The notes beneath the pieces were generated by a model. The model was given only the letters and a program-made list of their open reading frames with translations, did no database searches and was not told the DNA's origin. A DNA stretch of 12,104 nucleotides. Source: Sphingomonadales bacterium UBA658. Lineage in GTDB: Bacteria; Pseudomonadota; Alphaproteobacteria; Sphingomonadales; Sphingomonadaceae. The position numbers and the translations under genes were made by a program. Below are positions 1 through 6,820 of the stretch, in pieces (the stretch's first letter is position 1; each line of letters begins with the position of its first letter). The stretch is from the NCBI GenBank assembly GCA_002299195.1, contig DBOA01000028.1, forward strand, positions 1-12,104. Direction: 5' to 3'.

Positions 1-689
1 CCACGGCCCGGGCCAATGGCTTGGGTCAAATCAAAATTGGCAACGGCGGCGCGCATGGCGCTTTCCGCGACTTCTTTGACCGTGCCTTCAGGGCTGTCGA
101 GTTGAAACAGGTACAATGACGGGCTCTTGATCGACCAGCGGACGTCATAGGCCATATCGATGATGCTCTGGTCTTTTGTCAGGACCAGATTTTCGCTGCT
201 TGCCTTAGGCGAACCGATGGAGGTCGTCTGGATCTGCTTGGTATCAATCTTGGTGATATTCTCAATGGGCGAGGGCAGCGTGAAACGAATGCCGGGCTGC
301 ACCGTGCGGGAATATTTGCCAAGCTGGGTTACAACGCCTTCCTGCTCGGGACCAATCCGGTGAATTGTCGACCAAACGAGCCAAAGCACAAGAAAGCCAC
401 CGACGATAAGCGGCCACCAGCTTTTGCCATCCGGCCGTTGCGGAATGCCACCAAAGCCACCGCCTTTGCGGCGCAGCAATTCTTCCAATGACGGGCCGCG
501 GCTCCGCGATTGTTTCGCCGCACCTTCCGATGTCGGGTCCCACGGATTAACCGGATCGGGCTTTGATCGGCCGCCTTTGTCATTTGCGTTACCGGATGTA
601 CCGGTGTCGTGGGAATCGTCTGTATCCCACGGTCCTTTGCCTTCTACCGCCAAAATTTGTGACCCCTGCTCGTCAATTTTTCTGCTCAT
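1..689 (-). CDS. hflK: HflK, membrane SPFH/band-7 protein (5' part, runs off left edge)
   Basis: N-terminal 229 residues of HflK, which with HflC forms the inner-membrane SPFH complex that surrounds and modulates the FtsH protease. The start ATG (689-687) opens a polar, Gly/Pro-rich cytosolic leader of about 90 residues with two PWD motifs (residues 20-22 and 49-51) and a GGGFGG stretch near residue 77. A single transmembrane segment follows (about 91-109, WWPLIVGGFLVLWLVW). The band-7 domain begins with RIGPEQEGVV and continues through GKYSRTVQPGIRFTLPSPIE, which is diagnostic of HflK. The frame is open to base 1, so the C-terminus and probably hflC lie to the left. No Shine-Dalgarno sequence is visible before the ATG. 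It is divergent from mrp across 71 bases. Family identity is secure; the exact start is likely, because no other in-frame ATG fits better. Confidence 0.93.
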   Translation of the reverse strand, partial: MSRKIDEQGSQILAVEGKGPWDTDDSHDTGTSGNANDKGGRSKPDPVNPWDPTSEGAAKQSRSRGPSLEELLRRKGGGFGGIPQRPDGKSWWPLIVGGFLVLWLVWSTIHRIGPEQEGVVTQLGKYSRTVQPGIRFTLPSPIENITKIDTKQIQTTSIGSPKASSENLVLTKDQSIIDMAYDVRWSIKSPSLYLFQLDSPEGTVKEVAESAMRAAVANFDLTQAIGPGR

Positions 690-701
690 AAAGTCTATGT
701 A

Positions 702-730
702 GTAGCGGTTTTTCAGAAAAACAGTGTCAA
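702..730 (-). promoter_or_regulatory. Putative hflK promoter with a palindrome in the spacer
   Basis: Reading leftward, a perfect TTGACA (730-725) is followed by 17 bases and a weak -10 candidate CGCTAC (707-702). The spacer contains a 7-base inverted repeat with one central base, GTTTTTC-T-GAAAAAC on the minus strand (722-708). A start of transcription about seven bases further on would leave almost no leader before the hflK ATG at 689. The -35 match is good, the -10 match is poor, and the regulator, if any, is unknown. Confidence 0.35.
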
Positions 731-760
731 TCCCGCAATTCTGAATCTATTCGGCATGAT

Positions 761-1735
761 ATGCCAAATATTGAACATTTTTCTGATATTATTTCTGCCG
801 TCGCCGGCGCTCGTGCGAGCGGTTTGAAAATCGTCGATGGCGCGGTTTCGCTTGTGCTTGATGTGTCCGGATTGAACGCGGATGCGCGCGCACAAATGGA
901 GGCCGATGTTCGCAGCGCCGTTGAACGCGCAGGTGCGACGTCGGTTCGGATCATGTTGACGGCGGAGCGGATTACGCCGCGCTTGATCGCCGTGGCCAGC
1001 GGCAAAGGTGGCGTGGGTAAATCAACGCTGTCGACGAACCTTGCCATCGCCATGGCGCGGGCAGGCCGATCGGTCGGGCTTGTCGATGCCGATATCTACG
1101 GTCCATCGCAACCGCGGTTGATGGGTGTTGAGGGCGTGAAGCCTGAAGCCGAAGGCAAGAATATGATACCCGTAATGGGCGCTGGCGGCGTGCCTTTCCT
1201 GTCGATGGGCCAGTTGGTCAATCCGGGTCAGGCCATTGCGTGGCGTGGCCCCATGGCGGGCAACGCCCTGTCGCAGCTTGTTGATGCCAAATGGGGTGAT
1301 GTGCGCGACATCGTGGTCGATATGCCGCCGGGCACCGGTGACATCCAATTGTCGATGATCCAAAAGCATAAGCCGCTCGGCGCCGTTATCATTTCCACCC
1401 CGCAGGATTTGGCATTGATTGACGCCACCCGCGCCATCAGCTTTTTTGACACCGCGAAAGTCCCGATCATTGGCCTCGTTGAAAATATGGCGGGCTATCT
1501 CTGCCCCCATTGCGGCGAAATGAGTGATCCTTTTGGCTCCGGCGGAGCCGAAGCCGCGGCAAAGGAATTGGGCATTCCGTTCTTGGGCCGCATTCCGCTG
1601 GATATCAAAATCCGCATGGCAAGCGATGCAGGCAATCCGCCGGCACTGGATGAAGGCCCCATTAGCGATGCGTATGCGGCGATTGCCCGGCAAGTATCCG
1701 CATGGGTGGATGCGCCAAAGGCCGCGCCTGCATGA
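761..1735 (+). CDS. mrp: Mrp/NBP35-family P-loop ATPase, iron-sulfur cluster carrier
   Basis: A 324-residue Mrp (ApbC) protein, a cytosolic ATPase that binds and transfers Fe-S clusters to apo-proteins. Visible motifs are the deviant Walker A loop GKGGVGKST (81-89), the DADIYGPSQP signature (109-118), the VDMPPGTGD segment (186-194), and the cluster-binding CPHC pair (C248, C251). Residues 1-75 correspond to the MIP18-like N-terminal domain but are short and lack the DPE-type motif seen in many bacterial Mrp proteins. The ATG at 761 has no clear Shine-Dalgarno sequence. It opens a three-gene unit: its TGA overlaps the ATG of the next gene (ATGA, 1732-1735). Position beside a molybdenum hydroxylase subunit and ferrochelatase fits a role in cofactor assembly, but that link is inference. 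Confidence 0.93.
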   Translation: MPNIEHFSDIISAVAGARASGLKIVDGAVSLVLDVSGLNADARAQMEADVRSAVERAGATSVRIMLTAERITPRLIAVASGKGGVGKSTLSTNLAIAMARAGRSVGLVDADIYGPSQPRLMGVEGVKPEAEGKNMIPVMGAGGVPFLSMGQLVNPGQAIAWRGPMAGNALSQLVDAKWGDVRDIVVDMPPGTGDIQLSMIQKHKPLGAVIISTPQDLALIDATRAISFFDTAKVPIIGLVENMAGYLCPHCGEMSDPFGSGGAEAAAKELGIPFLGRIPLDIKIRMASDAGNPPALDEGPISDAYAAIARQVSAWVDAPKAAPA

Positions 1736-4008
1736 CGGAAGACGCCGGGGCAAGCGAAGGCATTAGCCGCCGAAAGCTGCTCATTGGTGGCGGCGCTGGC
1801 GTCGGTTTGCTTGTGGCTTGGGGCCTGTGGCCGCGCCGTTATACGCCCAATTTACGGACGGTAGAGGGCGAGCATCTTTTCGGACCGTGGCTTAAAATTG
1901 CCGAGGACGGCAAAATCGTCGTTGGCGTTCCACAAAGCGAGTCTGGCCAAGGCGTGTATACGGCATTGGCGCAGATCGTCGCCGGAGAGCTTGGCGCTGA
2001 CTGGCGGTCGGTGGCAGTTCAGCCAGTGCCGCCAAGTCCGATATTCGCAAATACGTTATTGGCGCGCGAGTGGGCCACGGCATTCATGCCCGCAAACCTC
2101 TCGCTCAACGCAGAGGGCGGTCCCGTCGCCAGCGGAATTAACGAACTTGCGAGACGCGACGTCTTTGTTGTGACCGGCGGATCATCCTCCATACGGCAAT
2201 TTGAACAGCCATGCCGTGAAGCTGGCGCAGCTGCCCGGGCGGTCTTGTGTCAGGCCGCGGCAGCGCGCTGGGACATTTCGTGGGAACAGTGCCAAACGGA
2301 CCGCGGCTTTGTGGTCTTTGGAAAAAAACGCCTCGCATTTGCTGATGTTGTCATTGAAGCGTCAGAGCTCGCGCTGCCATCGCTGATTCCGCTGAATTCT
2401 TCGCCGCGCAACCGCCTTTCGGGCCGTGACGCGCCGCGGCTCGATTTGTCTGCCAAGGTCGATGGCAGCGCAAGCTTTGCGGGCGATATTCGTTTGCCCG
2501 ATATGCTCTACGCGTCTGTCCGGGGCGGGCCAGCGGGCGACAGTAGGTTGAAATCGGCCAACACAAAAGCGGCGCTGAAAATGCGCGGCGTGGTGCAAGT
2601 GGTGCGCACCAAAAACTGGGTTGCTGCGGTGGCAAGCAACTGGTGGGCAGCCAACACCGCGCTCGATGCGATGAAGCCCGTCTTCGCGACAAAAGGTGGC
2701 TTGGCGGACAGCCAGAAAATTGGTCAGTCGCTCAGCGACGCGATCGCCAAAGGACCCGGATTCCGTGCCTTCAAATCAGGCGACGTTGACGCTGCAATGG
2801 CGCCAGAGACGGCAACGCGCATTTTTAAGGCCGACTATTCGGTGGGTGCGGCGGTGCACGCCCCTATTGAAACACGGTCAGCGACGGCGGATTATCGCAA
2901 TGGTCGTCTGCAATTATGGATCGCATCACAAGCGCCACAGGCCGCGCGCGTTGCCGCAGCAAACGCCATCGGCATAGATGTAAATGATGTCGTTCTCTAC
3001 CCCGTCATGGCGGGCGGAAGCTTTGACCGCAATTTTGACAATGTGATCGCCGCGCAAGTCGCGGTCATTGCCAAGGAAGTGGGCCGACCGGTGCAACTGG
3101 TCTGGTCGCGTCCTGAAGACTTCCTGCGGGATCATGTCCGCACACCGGCGCTGGGCCGTTTATCCGCCGCGATAAATGCCGACGGCGCAGTGACCGCCAT
3201 GAGCGTGCGGGTGGCGGCAGCATCCAGCATGCGTGAGCTTGCAAACCGGATCGATGGACAAAGCGTTGACGCAGCGCGCAAGTCGTCCGCAGGCGAATTT
3301 GACGCGCTCGCGGTGCACGGCGCGGAGATACCATATGCCATTCCCAATCTGACGATTGACCATTTTCCGGTGCGCATGCCGGTGCCAACCGGGCCGTGGC
3401 GGAGCCTTGCGCACAGCTACAACTGCTTCTTCGTCGAAGGTTTCATTGATGAGCTTGCGCAGAAAGCTGGTGTTGAGCCCTTGTCGTTTCGCATGCAAAT
3501 GCTTGTCGGCCAAACGCGTCTTGCCCGGTGCCTTACGGGTGTCGCCAACATGGCGGGATGGGACGGTGGTGCATCGGGCAGCGGACGCGGCATTGCTTGC
3601 CACAGCATGCGCGGCAGCCACATTGCCGTTATCGTCACGGCGCGTACCAGCGAAACCGGCGTGCGTGTCGACCGTATTCACGCGATGGCGGATTGCGGGC
3701 GGCTTATTAATCCCGATCTGGCGCGCCAGCAGATTGAGGGCGGCATTGTGTTTGGATTGGCGCAAGCATTGGGTTCAACAACCGAATATCAGAACGGCAT
3801 GCCAACCGCCCGCCGTTTGCGCGATGTGGACCTGCCGAAATTGACCGATGTGCCAGAAATCACCGTTGAATTTGCGCGCAGCGATGCGGCGCCGGGCGGT
3901 GTAACTGAACTCGGGGTGCCACCCGTTGCCCCCGCAATTGCAAACGCATTATTCTCTGCAGCGGGAATACGTTTGCGTGAACTTCCATTGCTGTCCCGGG
4001 GACTATGA
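1732..4008 (+). CDS. Tat-exported xanthine dehydrogenase-family molybdopterin-binding subunit (IorB-like)
   Basis: A 758-residue large subunit of the isoquinoline 1-oxidoreductase/aldehyde oxidoreductase group, which hydroxylates a carbon centre using a molybdenum-pterin cofactor. The start at 1732 is preferred over an in-frame ATG at 1702 because it makes an ATGA overlap with mrp and puts the twin-arginine signal (SRRKLLIGGG, R13-R14, then a hydrophobic stretch to about residue 33) near the N-terminus. Family landmarks are GQGVYTALAQIVAGEL (from residue 73), PWRSLAHSYNCFFVEGFIDE, QQIEGGIVFGLAQAL, and the C-terminal GGVTELGVPPVAPAIANA block containing the presumed catalytic Glu726. Departures from the usual pattern are GGSFDRN (428-434), where GGGFGRR is common, and TELG where GEPG is common. 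The 2Fe-2S small subunit that normally accompanies it is not adjacent. Its stop overlaps the hemH start. Substrate unknown. Confidence 0.88.
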   Translation: MTEDAGASEGISRRKLLIGGGAGVGLLVAWGLWPRRYTPNLRTVEGEHLFGPWLKIAEDGKIVVGVPQSESGQGVYTALAQIVAGELGADWRSVAVQPVPPSPIFANTLLAREWATAFMPANLSLNAEGGPVASGINELARRDVFVVTGGSSSIRQFEQPCREAGAAARAVLCQAAAARWDISWEQCQTDRGFVVFGKKRLAFADVVIEASELALPSLIPLNSSPRNRLSGRDAPRLDLSAKVDGSASFAGDIRLPDMLYASVRGGPAGDSRLKSANTKAALKMRGVVQVVRTKNWVAAVASNWWAANTALDAMKPVFATKGGLADSQKIGQSLSDAIAKGPGFRAFKSGDVDAAMAPETATRIFKADYSVGAAVHAPIETRSATADYRNGRLQLWIASQAPQAARVAAANAIGIDVNDVVLYPVMAGGSFDRNFDNVIAAQVAVIAKEVGRPVQLVWSRPEDFLRDHVRTPALGRLSAAINADGAVTAMSVRVAAASSMRELANRIDGQSVDAARKSSAGEFDALAVHGAEIPYAIPNLTIDHFPVRMPVPTGPWRSLAHSYNCFFVEGFIDELAQKAGVEPLSFRMQMLVGQTRLARCLTGVANMAGWDGGASGSGRGIACHSMRGSHIAVIVTARTSETGVRVDRIHAMADCGRLINPDLARQQIEGGIVFGLAQALGSTTEYQNGMPTARRLRDVDLPKLTDVPEITVEFARSDAAPGGVTELGVPPVAPAIANALFSAAGIRLRELPLLSRGL

Positions 4009-5006
4009 TGACATTACCAATTAACCACCCACCCGTAGCGACGCCCAAAGTCGGTGTCTTGCTGGTGAATCTGGGCACGCCAGACGCACCGACCACGTCA
4101 GCGGTGAAGCGCTATTTGAAACAGTTTCTGTCGGATCAGCGCGTTGTCGAAATTCCGCCTTTGGTGTGGCAGCCGATTTTGCGCGGCATCATTTTGAACA
4201 CCCGTCCGCAAAAATCTGCGAAAGCATATGCCAAGGTATGGACGGAAAAAGGATCGCCTCTGGCGTTTTTCACAGCCGGACAGGCGGAAGCGTTGCAGGC
4301 GCGTATGGAAGGGATCGCCGATGTGCGGTACGCCATGCGCTATGGCAATCCGTCCGTCGCTGACCAACTGGCCGCGATGAAAGCGGCGGGGTGCAACCGG
4401 ATTTTGATTGCGCCATTATATCCGCAATATTCGGGGGCGACCACAGGCACTGTGCTTGATGAGGCATATGCCACGCTCACCGCCATGCGTTGGCATCCGG
4501 CGATCCGGACGCTGCCTGCCTATCATGACGACGCGCGCTATATCGGCGCGTTGAAGACGTCGATTGAAGCGTCGCTTGCGAAACTGGATTTCGTACCCGA
4601 CGCGCTTGTGATCAGTTTCCACGGGATGCCGGAACGGACGCTCCATTTGGGCGATCCCTATCATTGCCACTGCCAAAAAACCGCACGGCTTCTGTCGGAA
4701 GCCATGGGCCGTGAGCTGGTTGTGAGCTTCCAATCCCGTTTTGGGCGGGCAAAATGGCTTGAGCCCGCCACGGACGACACGCTGATGAAACTTGCGCGTG
4801 AGGGGACGAAGAAAGTCGCGATCTTTGCACCGGGCTTTTCGGTCGATTGCCTCGAAACGCTCGAGGAGCTGGCGATGCAAGGGCATGAGCAATTCGAAGA
4901 AGCAGGCGGCACGCATTATGCCTATCTGCCGTGCCTGAACGACAGCGATATCGGCATGCATATGCTTGAACAGATTATCGGGCAAGAACTGGCTGGCTGG
5001 ATCTGA
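4005..5006 (+). CDS. hemH: Ferrochelatase
   Basis: A 333-residue ferrochelatase, which inserts Fe2+ into protoporphyrin IX, the last step of haem b synthesis, at or near the cytoplasmic membrane. Landmarks are the N-terminal VGVLLVNLGTPDAP, the SFHGMPERT block with catalytic His206, and the DCLETLEE block with Glu284, matching the His/Glu metal-handling pair of the family. The SFQSRFGRAKWLEPATD and YLPCLND segments also fit. Length is typical of bacteria. The start ATG at 4005 overlaps the upstream stop as ATGA; an ATG directly after it (4008) would shorten the protein by one residue. Tight coupling to the oxidoreductase and mrp implies one transcript. A short T-run (about 5031-5037) follows the gene, but I find no convincing hairpin before it. 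Confidence 0.96.
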   Translation: MMTLPINHPPVATPKVGVLLVNLGTPDAPTTSAVKRYLKQFLSDQRVVEIPPLVWQPILRGIILNTRPQKSAKAYAKVWTEKGSPLAFFTAGQAEALQARMEGIADVRYAMRYGNPSVADQLAAMKAAGCNRILIAPLYPQYSGATTGTVLDEAYATLTAMRWHPAIRTLPAYHDDARYIGALKTSIEASLAKLDFVPDALVISFHGMPERTLHLGDPYHCHCQKTARLLSEAMGRELVVSFQSRFGRAKWLEPATDDTLMKLAREGTKKVAIFAPGFSVDCLETLEELAMQGHEQFEEAGGTHYAYLPCLNDSDIGMHMLEQIIGQELAGWI

Positions 5007-5056
5007 TCATTGGTGCAACGTGGCTGCGGCTTTTTTGTGCTAACGTTTACGGCAAC

Positions 5057-5084
5057 TTGCACTTGCACATCAGTGCATTAATCA
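5057..5084 (+). promoter_or_regulatory. Putative phaB promoter with TGCAC operator-like repeats
   Basis: In the 109-base gap before phaB, TTGCAC occurs twice in tandem (5057-5062, 5063-5068). The second copy forms an inverted repeat TGCAC-ATCA-GTGCA (5064-5077). Taking the first TTGCAC as -35 gives a 16-base spacer and a -10 candidate TAATCA (5079-5084), so the repeats would lie inside the promoter. TGC-rich sites are the reported targets of PhaR-type repressors of polyhydroxybutyrate genes. Assigning this site to PhaR is inference, since no phaR is in the window. Confidence 0.4.
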
Positions 5085-5115
5085 TCACAAAAAATGACAA
5101 TCAGGAGAACGGTGT

Positions 5116-5838
5116 ATGTCACGAATTGCGGTGGTTACAGGCGGAACCAGAGGTATTGGCGAAGCGATCTGTTTGAAGCTTCAAGAAAAAGGCCGGATGG
5201 TCATCGCCAATTACGGTGGCAATGACGCAGCTGCGAAGGCTTTCTCAGAACGCACCGGCATTGCGGTGCGGAAGTGGGACGTGGGCGATCACCAAAGCTG
5301 TCTGGATGCCTGCGGGGCGATTGAGGCGGAGTTCGGGCCAATCGACATCATGGTCAACAACGCTGGCATCACCCGCGATGCTACGATGATGAAGATGACA
5401 TTTGAGCAATGGGACGAAGTAATCCGTGTCGACCTGACCGGCTGCTTCAACATGGCCAAGGCGGTATTTGCCGGCATGCGCGAACGCAAATGGGGCCGCA
5501 TCGTTAACATTGGCTCAGTCAACGGACAGGGTGGCCAAATCGGGCAGGTGAACTACGCGGCCGCGAAATCAGGCATCCATGGCTTTACCAAATCGCTTGC
5601 CGCTGAAGGTGCGCGCTATGGCGTGACTGCCAACGCGATCGCGCCGGGCTATATCGGCACCGAAATGCTGTCGACCATCCCTGAAAATGTGATGGAAAAG
5701 ATCGTCGCGCAAATCCCGGTTGGCCGATTGGGTCAACCCGACGAAATCGCCCGCGGCGTCGAATTTTTGACAAGCGACAATGCAGGCTTCATCACCGGTT
5801 CGACTTTGTCGATCAACGGTGGTCAGCACATGTACTGA
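5116..5838 (+). CDS. phaB: Acetoacetyl-CoA reductase (PhaB, SDR family)
   Basis: A 240-residue short-chain dehydrogenase that reduces acetoacetyl-CoA to (R)-3-hydroxybutyryl-CoA, the monomer for polyhydroxybutyrate. The Rossmann motif GGTRGIGEA is at 9-17, NNAG at 81-84, and the catalytic Ser134, Tyr147 and Lys151 are all present in GSVNGQ...YAAAK. The C-terminal GFITGSTLSINGGQHMY block and the ITRDATMMKMTFEQWDEVI segment are characteristic of PhaB rather than general FabG, although a FabG-type role cannot be fully excluded by eye. A good Shine-Dalgarno AGGAG (5103-5107) lies 8 bases before the ATG. phaA and phaC are not in the window, but a phasin gene lies 6 kb downstream. A small RHH gene follows after 13 bases. 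Confidence 0.93.
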   Translation: MSRIAVVTGGTRGIGEAICLKLQEKGRMVIANYGGNDAAAKAFSERTGIAVRKWDVGDHQSCLDACGAIEAEFGPIDIMVNNAGITRDATMMKMTFEQWDEVIRVDLTGCFNMAKAVFAGMRERKWGRIVNIGSVNGQGGQIGQVNYAAAKSGIHGFTKSLAAEGARYGVTANAIAPGYIGTEMLSTIPENVMEKIVAQIPVGRLGQPDEIARGVEFLTSDNAGFITGSTLSINGGQHMY

Positions 5839-5851
5839 TGGTCGTCGGCGG

Positions 5852-6079
5852 GTGAGCGACATTTATCATCCGCCCGTAAAGCGCAGCATGACGGTGGCGG
5901 GGCATCAAACCTCCATCAGTCTGGAACCGCTTTTCTGGGACGCGTTGAAACGGGCTGCCGAGCAGAAGGATTTGCCCGTCAATGCGTTGGTCGCGCAAAT
6001 CGATGTTGAGCGTCTGGAATCCGGAACACCATGCGGGTTGGCAAGTGCGATTCGGTTGTGGTTAATGGCGAACGCATAA
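5852..6079 (+). CDS. Small ribbon-helix-helix domain protein
   Basis: A 75-residue protein matching the alphaproteobacterial RHH family (RHH_4 type). The conserved core reads PPVKRSMTVAGHQTSISLE, then FWDALKRAAEQKDLPVNALVAQID, and ends with GLASAIRLWLM. The GTG at 5852 is chosen as start because it keeps the conserved PVKRS segment. The in-frame ATG at 5888 would remove it, and a much longer in-frame extension would run back into phaB. No strong Shine-Dalgarno sequence is visible, so translation may depend on coupling to phaB, whose stop is 13 bases upstream. The fold suggests DNA binding as a dimer; target unknown. It converges with the LOV-HTH gene, with 31 bases between the stops. Confidence 0.75.
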   Translation: MSDIYHPPVKRSMTVAGHQTSISLEPLFWDALKRAAEQKDLPVNALVAQIDVERLESGTPCGLASAIRLWLMANA

Positions 6080-6110
6080 AGGGTTCCGTCACATCGACCT
6101 GTCCGGTCGG

Positions 6111-6749
6111 TTAAAGCCCCGCTTCGACCGCTATTCGGACGGCATCTGCCGCATTCGAGGTCGACAGTTTCTTGAACATCAGCATGCGGTGCATCTGGAC
6201 CGTTTTTTCGCTTAAGGACAACCGATAGGCAATCTGCTTTGTCCGGAAACCGCGGGCCATCTGCTGCAAAATTTCGCGCTGGCGCGGCGAAAGCCGGTCG
6301 ACGATCTGTGCAGCCTGTTGTTGCCGCACCAGCCCAATGCTCTCCTCTTCGGGTAGCACTTCAATCTGGGATCCGACGAAAAGCTCAAGATTCCCATCAT
6401 CGTCGAACAATGGTGCAATCATCACCGCGTTGCGAAAGGGGGAGCCGTCTTTCCGGTAATTGATAAGCTCTGCCAGTGCAGGATGCTTCCCGTACACGGC
6501 CGAGCGCAGTTTCTCGGTCTGGCCATTTTCGGTGTCCGGCCCGCGCAAAAAGCGGCAGTTGCGACCGATAACTTCGTCTTCTGCATAGCCGGTCAACGCA
6601 CAAAAAGCCGCATTCACCGCAATCAGGGGATTGTCTGGTTTGGTGGGGTCGCTGACGACGGTTGCGATGGGGCTAAAGCGGATCGAATCCAAAACTGGAT
6701 GACGCGTGGCTCGGCTTGGCTTCGGATTCAAATTCGTTTTCACTTCCAT
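6111..6749 (-). CDS. LOV-HTH blue-light transcription factor (EL222-like)
   Basis: A 212-residue one-component photoreceptor. Residues about 20-130 form a LOV (PAS) domain with GRNCRFLRG, whose Cys65 is the residue that forms the flavin adduct. The flavin-contacting residues N97 (INYRKDG), N107 (FRNAV) and Q128 (VGSQIEV) are present. A linker (about 131-150) leads to a LuxR-type helix-turn-helix (about 150-212) with LSPRQREIL, LSEKTVQMHR and VRIAVEAGL. Layout, length and these blocks closely match Erythrobacter litoralis EL222, in which blue light releases the HTH so that it dimerises and activates transcription. All core photochemical residues are retained, so light sensing is well supported; target genes are unknown. 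The start at 6749 has only a weak ribosome site. The gene lies 71 bases downstream of murA on the same strand and probably has its own promoter. Confidence 0.92.
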   Translation of the reverse strand: MEVKTNLNPKPSRATRHPVLDSIRFSPIATVVSDPTKPDNPLIAVNAAFCALTGYAEDEVIGRNCRFLRGPDTENGQTEKLRSAVYGKHPALAELINYRKDGSPFRNAVMIAPLFDDDGNLELFVGSQIEVLPEEESIGLVRQQQAAQIVDRLSPRQREILQQMARGFRTKQIAYRLSLSEKTVQMHRMLMFKKLSTSNAADAVRIAVEAGL

Positions 6750-6764
6750 GGAAGATGCCGCAAA

Positions 6765-6803
6765 AACATCAATGTGGCAACTGTTCCTTCAAAGCGACGT
6801 TCC
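6765..6803 (-). promoter_or_regulatory. Candidate EcfG (general stress sigma) promoter of the LOV-HTH gene
   Basis: On the minus strand upstream of the LOV gene there are two GGAAC motifs, at 6803-6799 and 6787-6783. The first is followed by 17 bases and GTT (6781-6779), the second by 15 bases and GTT (6767-6765). GGAAC plus a GTT-containing -10 about 16-17 bases away is the known signature of alphaproteobacterial EcfG/SigT promoters. The first pair would start transcription roughly 20 bases before the ATG at 6749. Short motifs make a chance match possible. Confidence 0.35.
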
Positions 6804-6820
6804 GATTCGAATGGCGCTTG

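Noticed and set aside
1022..1753. Minus-strand open frame of 243 codons opposite mrp
   Set aside because: Fully antisense to a clear Mrp gene; composition (Arg, His and Gly rich) and lack of any family motif are typical of a shadow frame.
3160..3765. Minus-strand open frame of 201 codons inside the oxidoreductase gene
   Set aside because: Antisense to conserved IorB-like blocks, with no ribosome site and no recognisable domain.
4416..4985. Minus-strand open frame of 189 codons inside hemH
   Set aside because: Antisense to the ferrochelatase active-site region; shadow frame.
6095..6113. Small hairpin CGACC-TGTCC-GGTCG between the RHH and LOV genes
   Set aside because: Only 5 base pairs and no T-rich tail on either strand; too weak to call a terminator.
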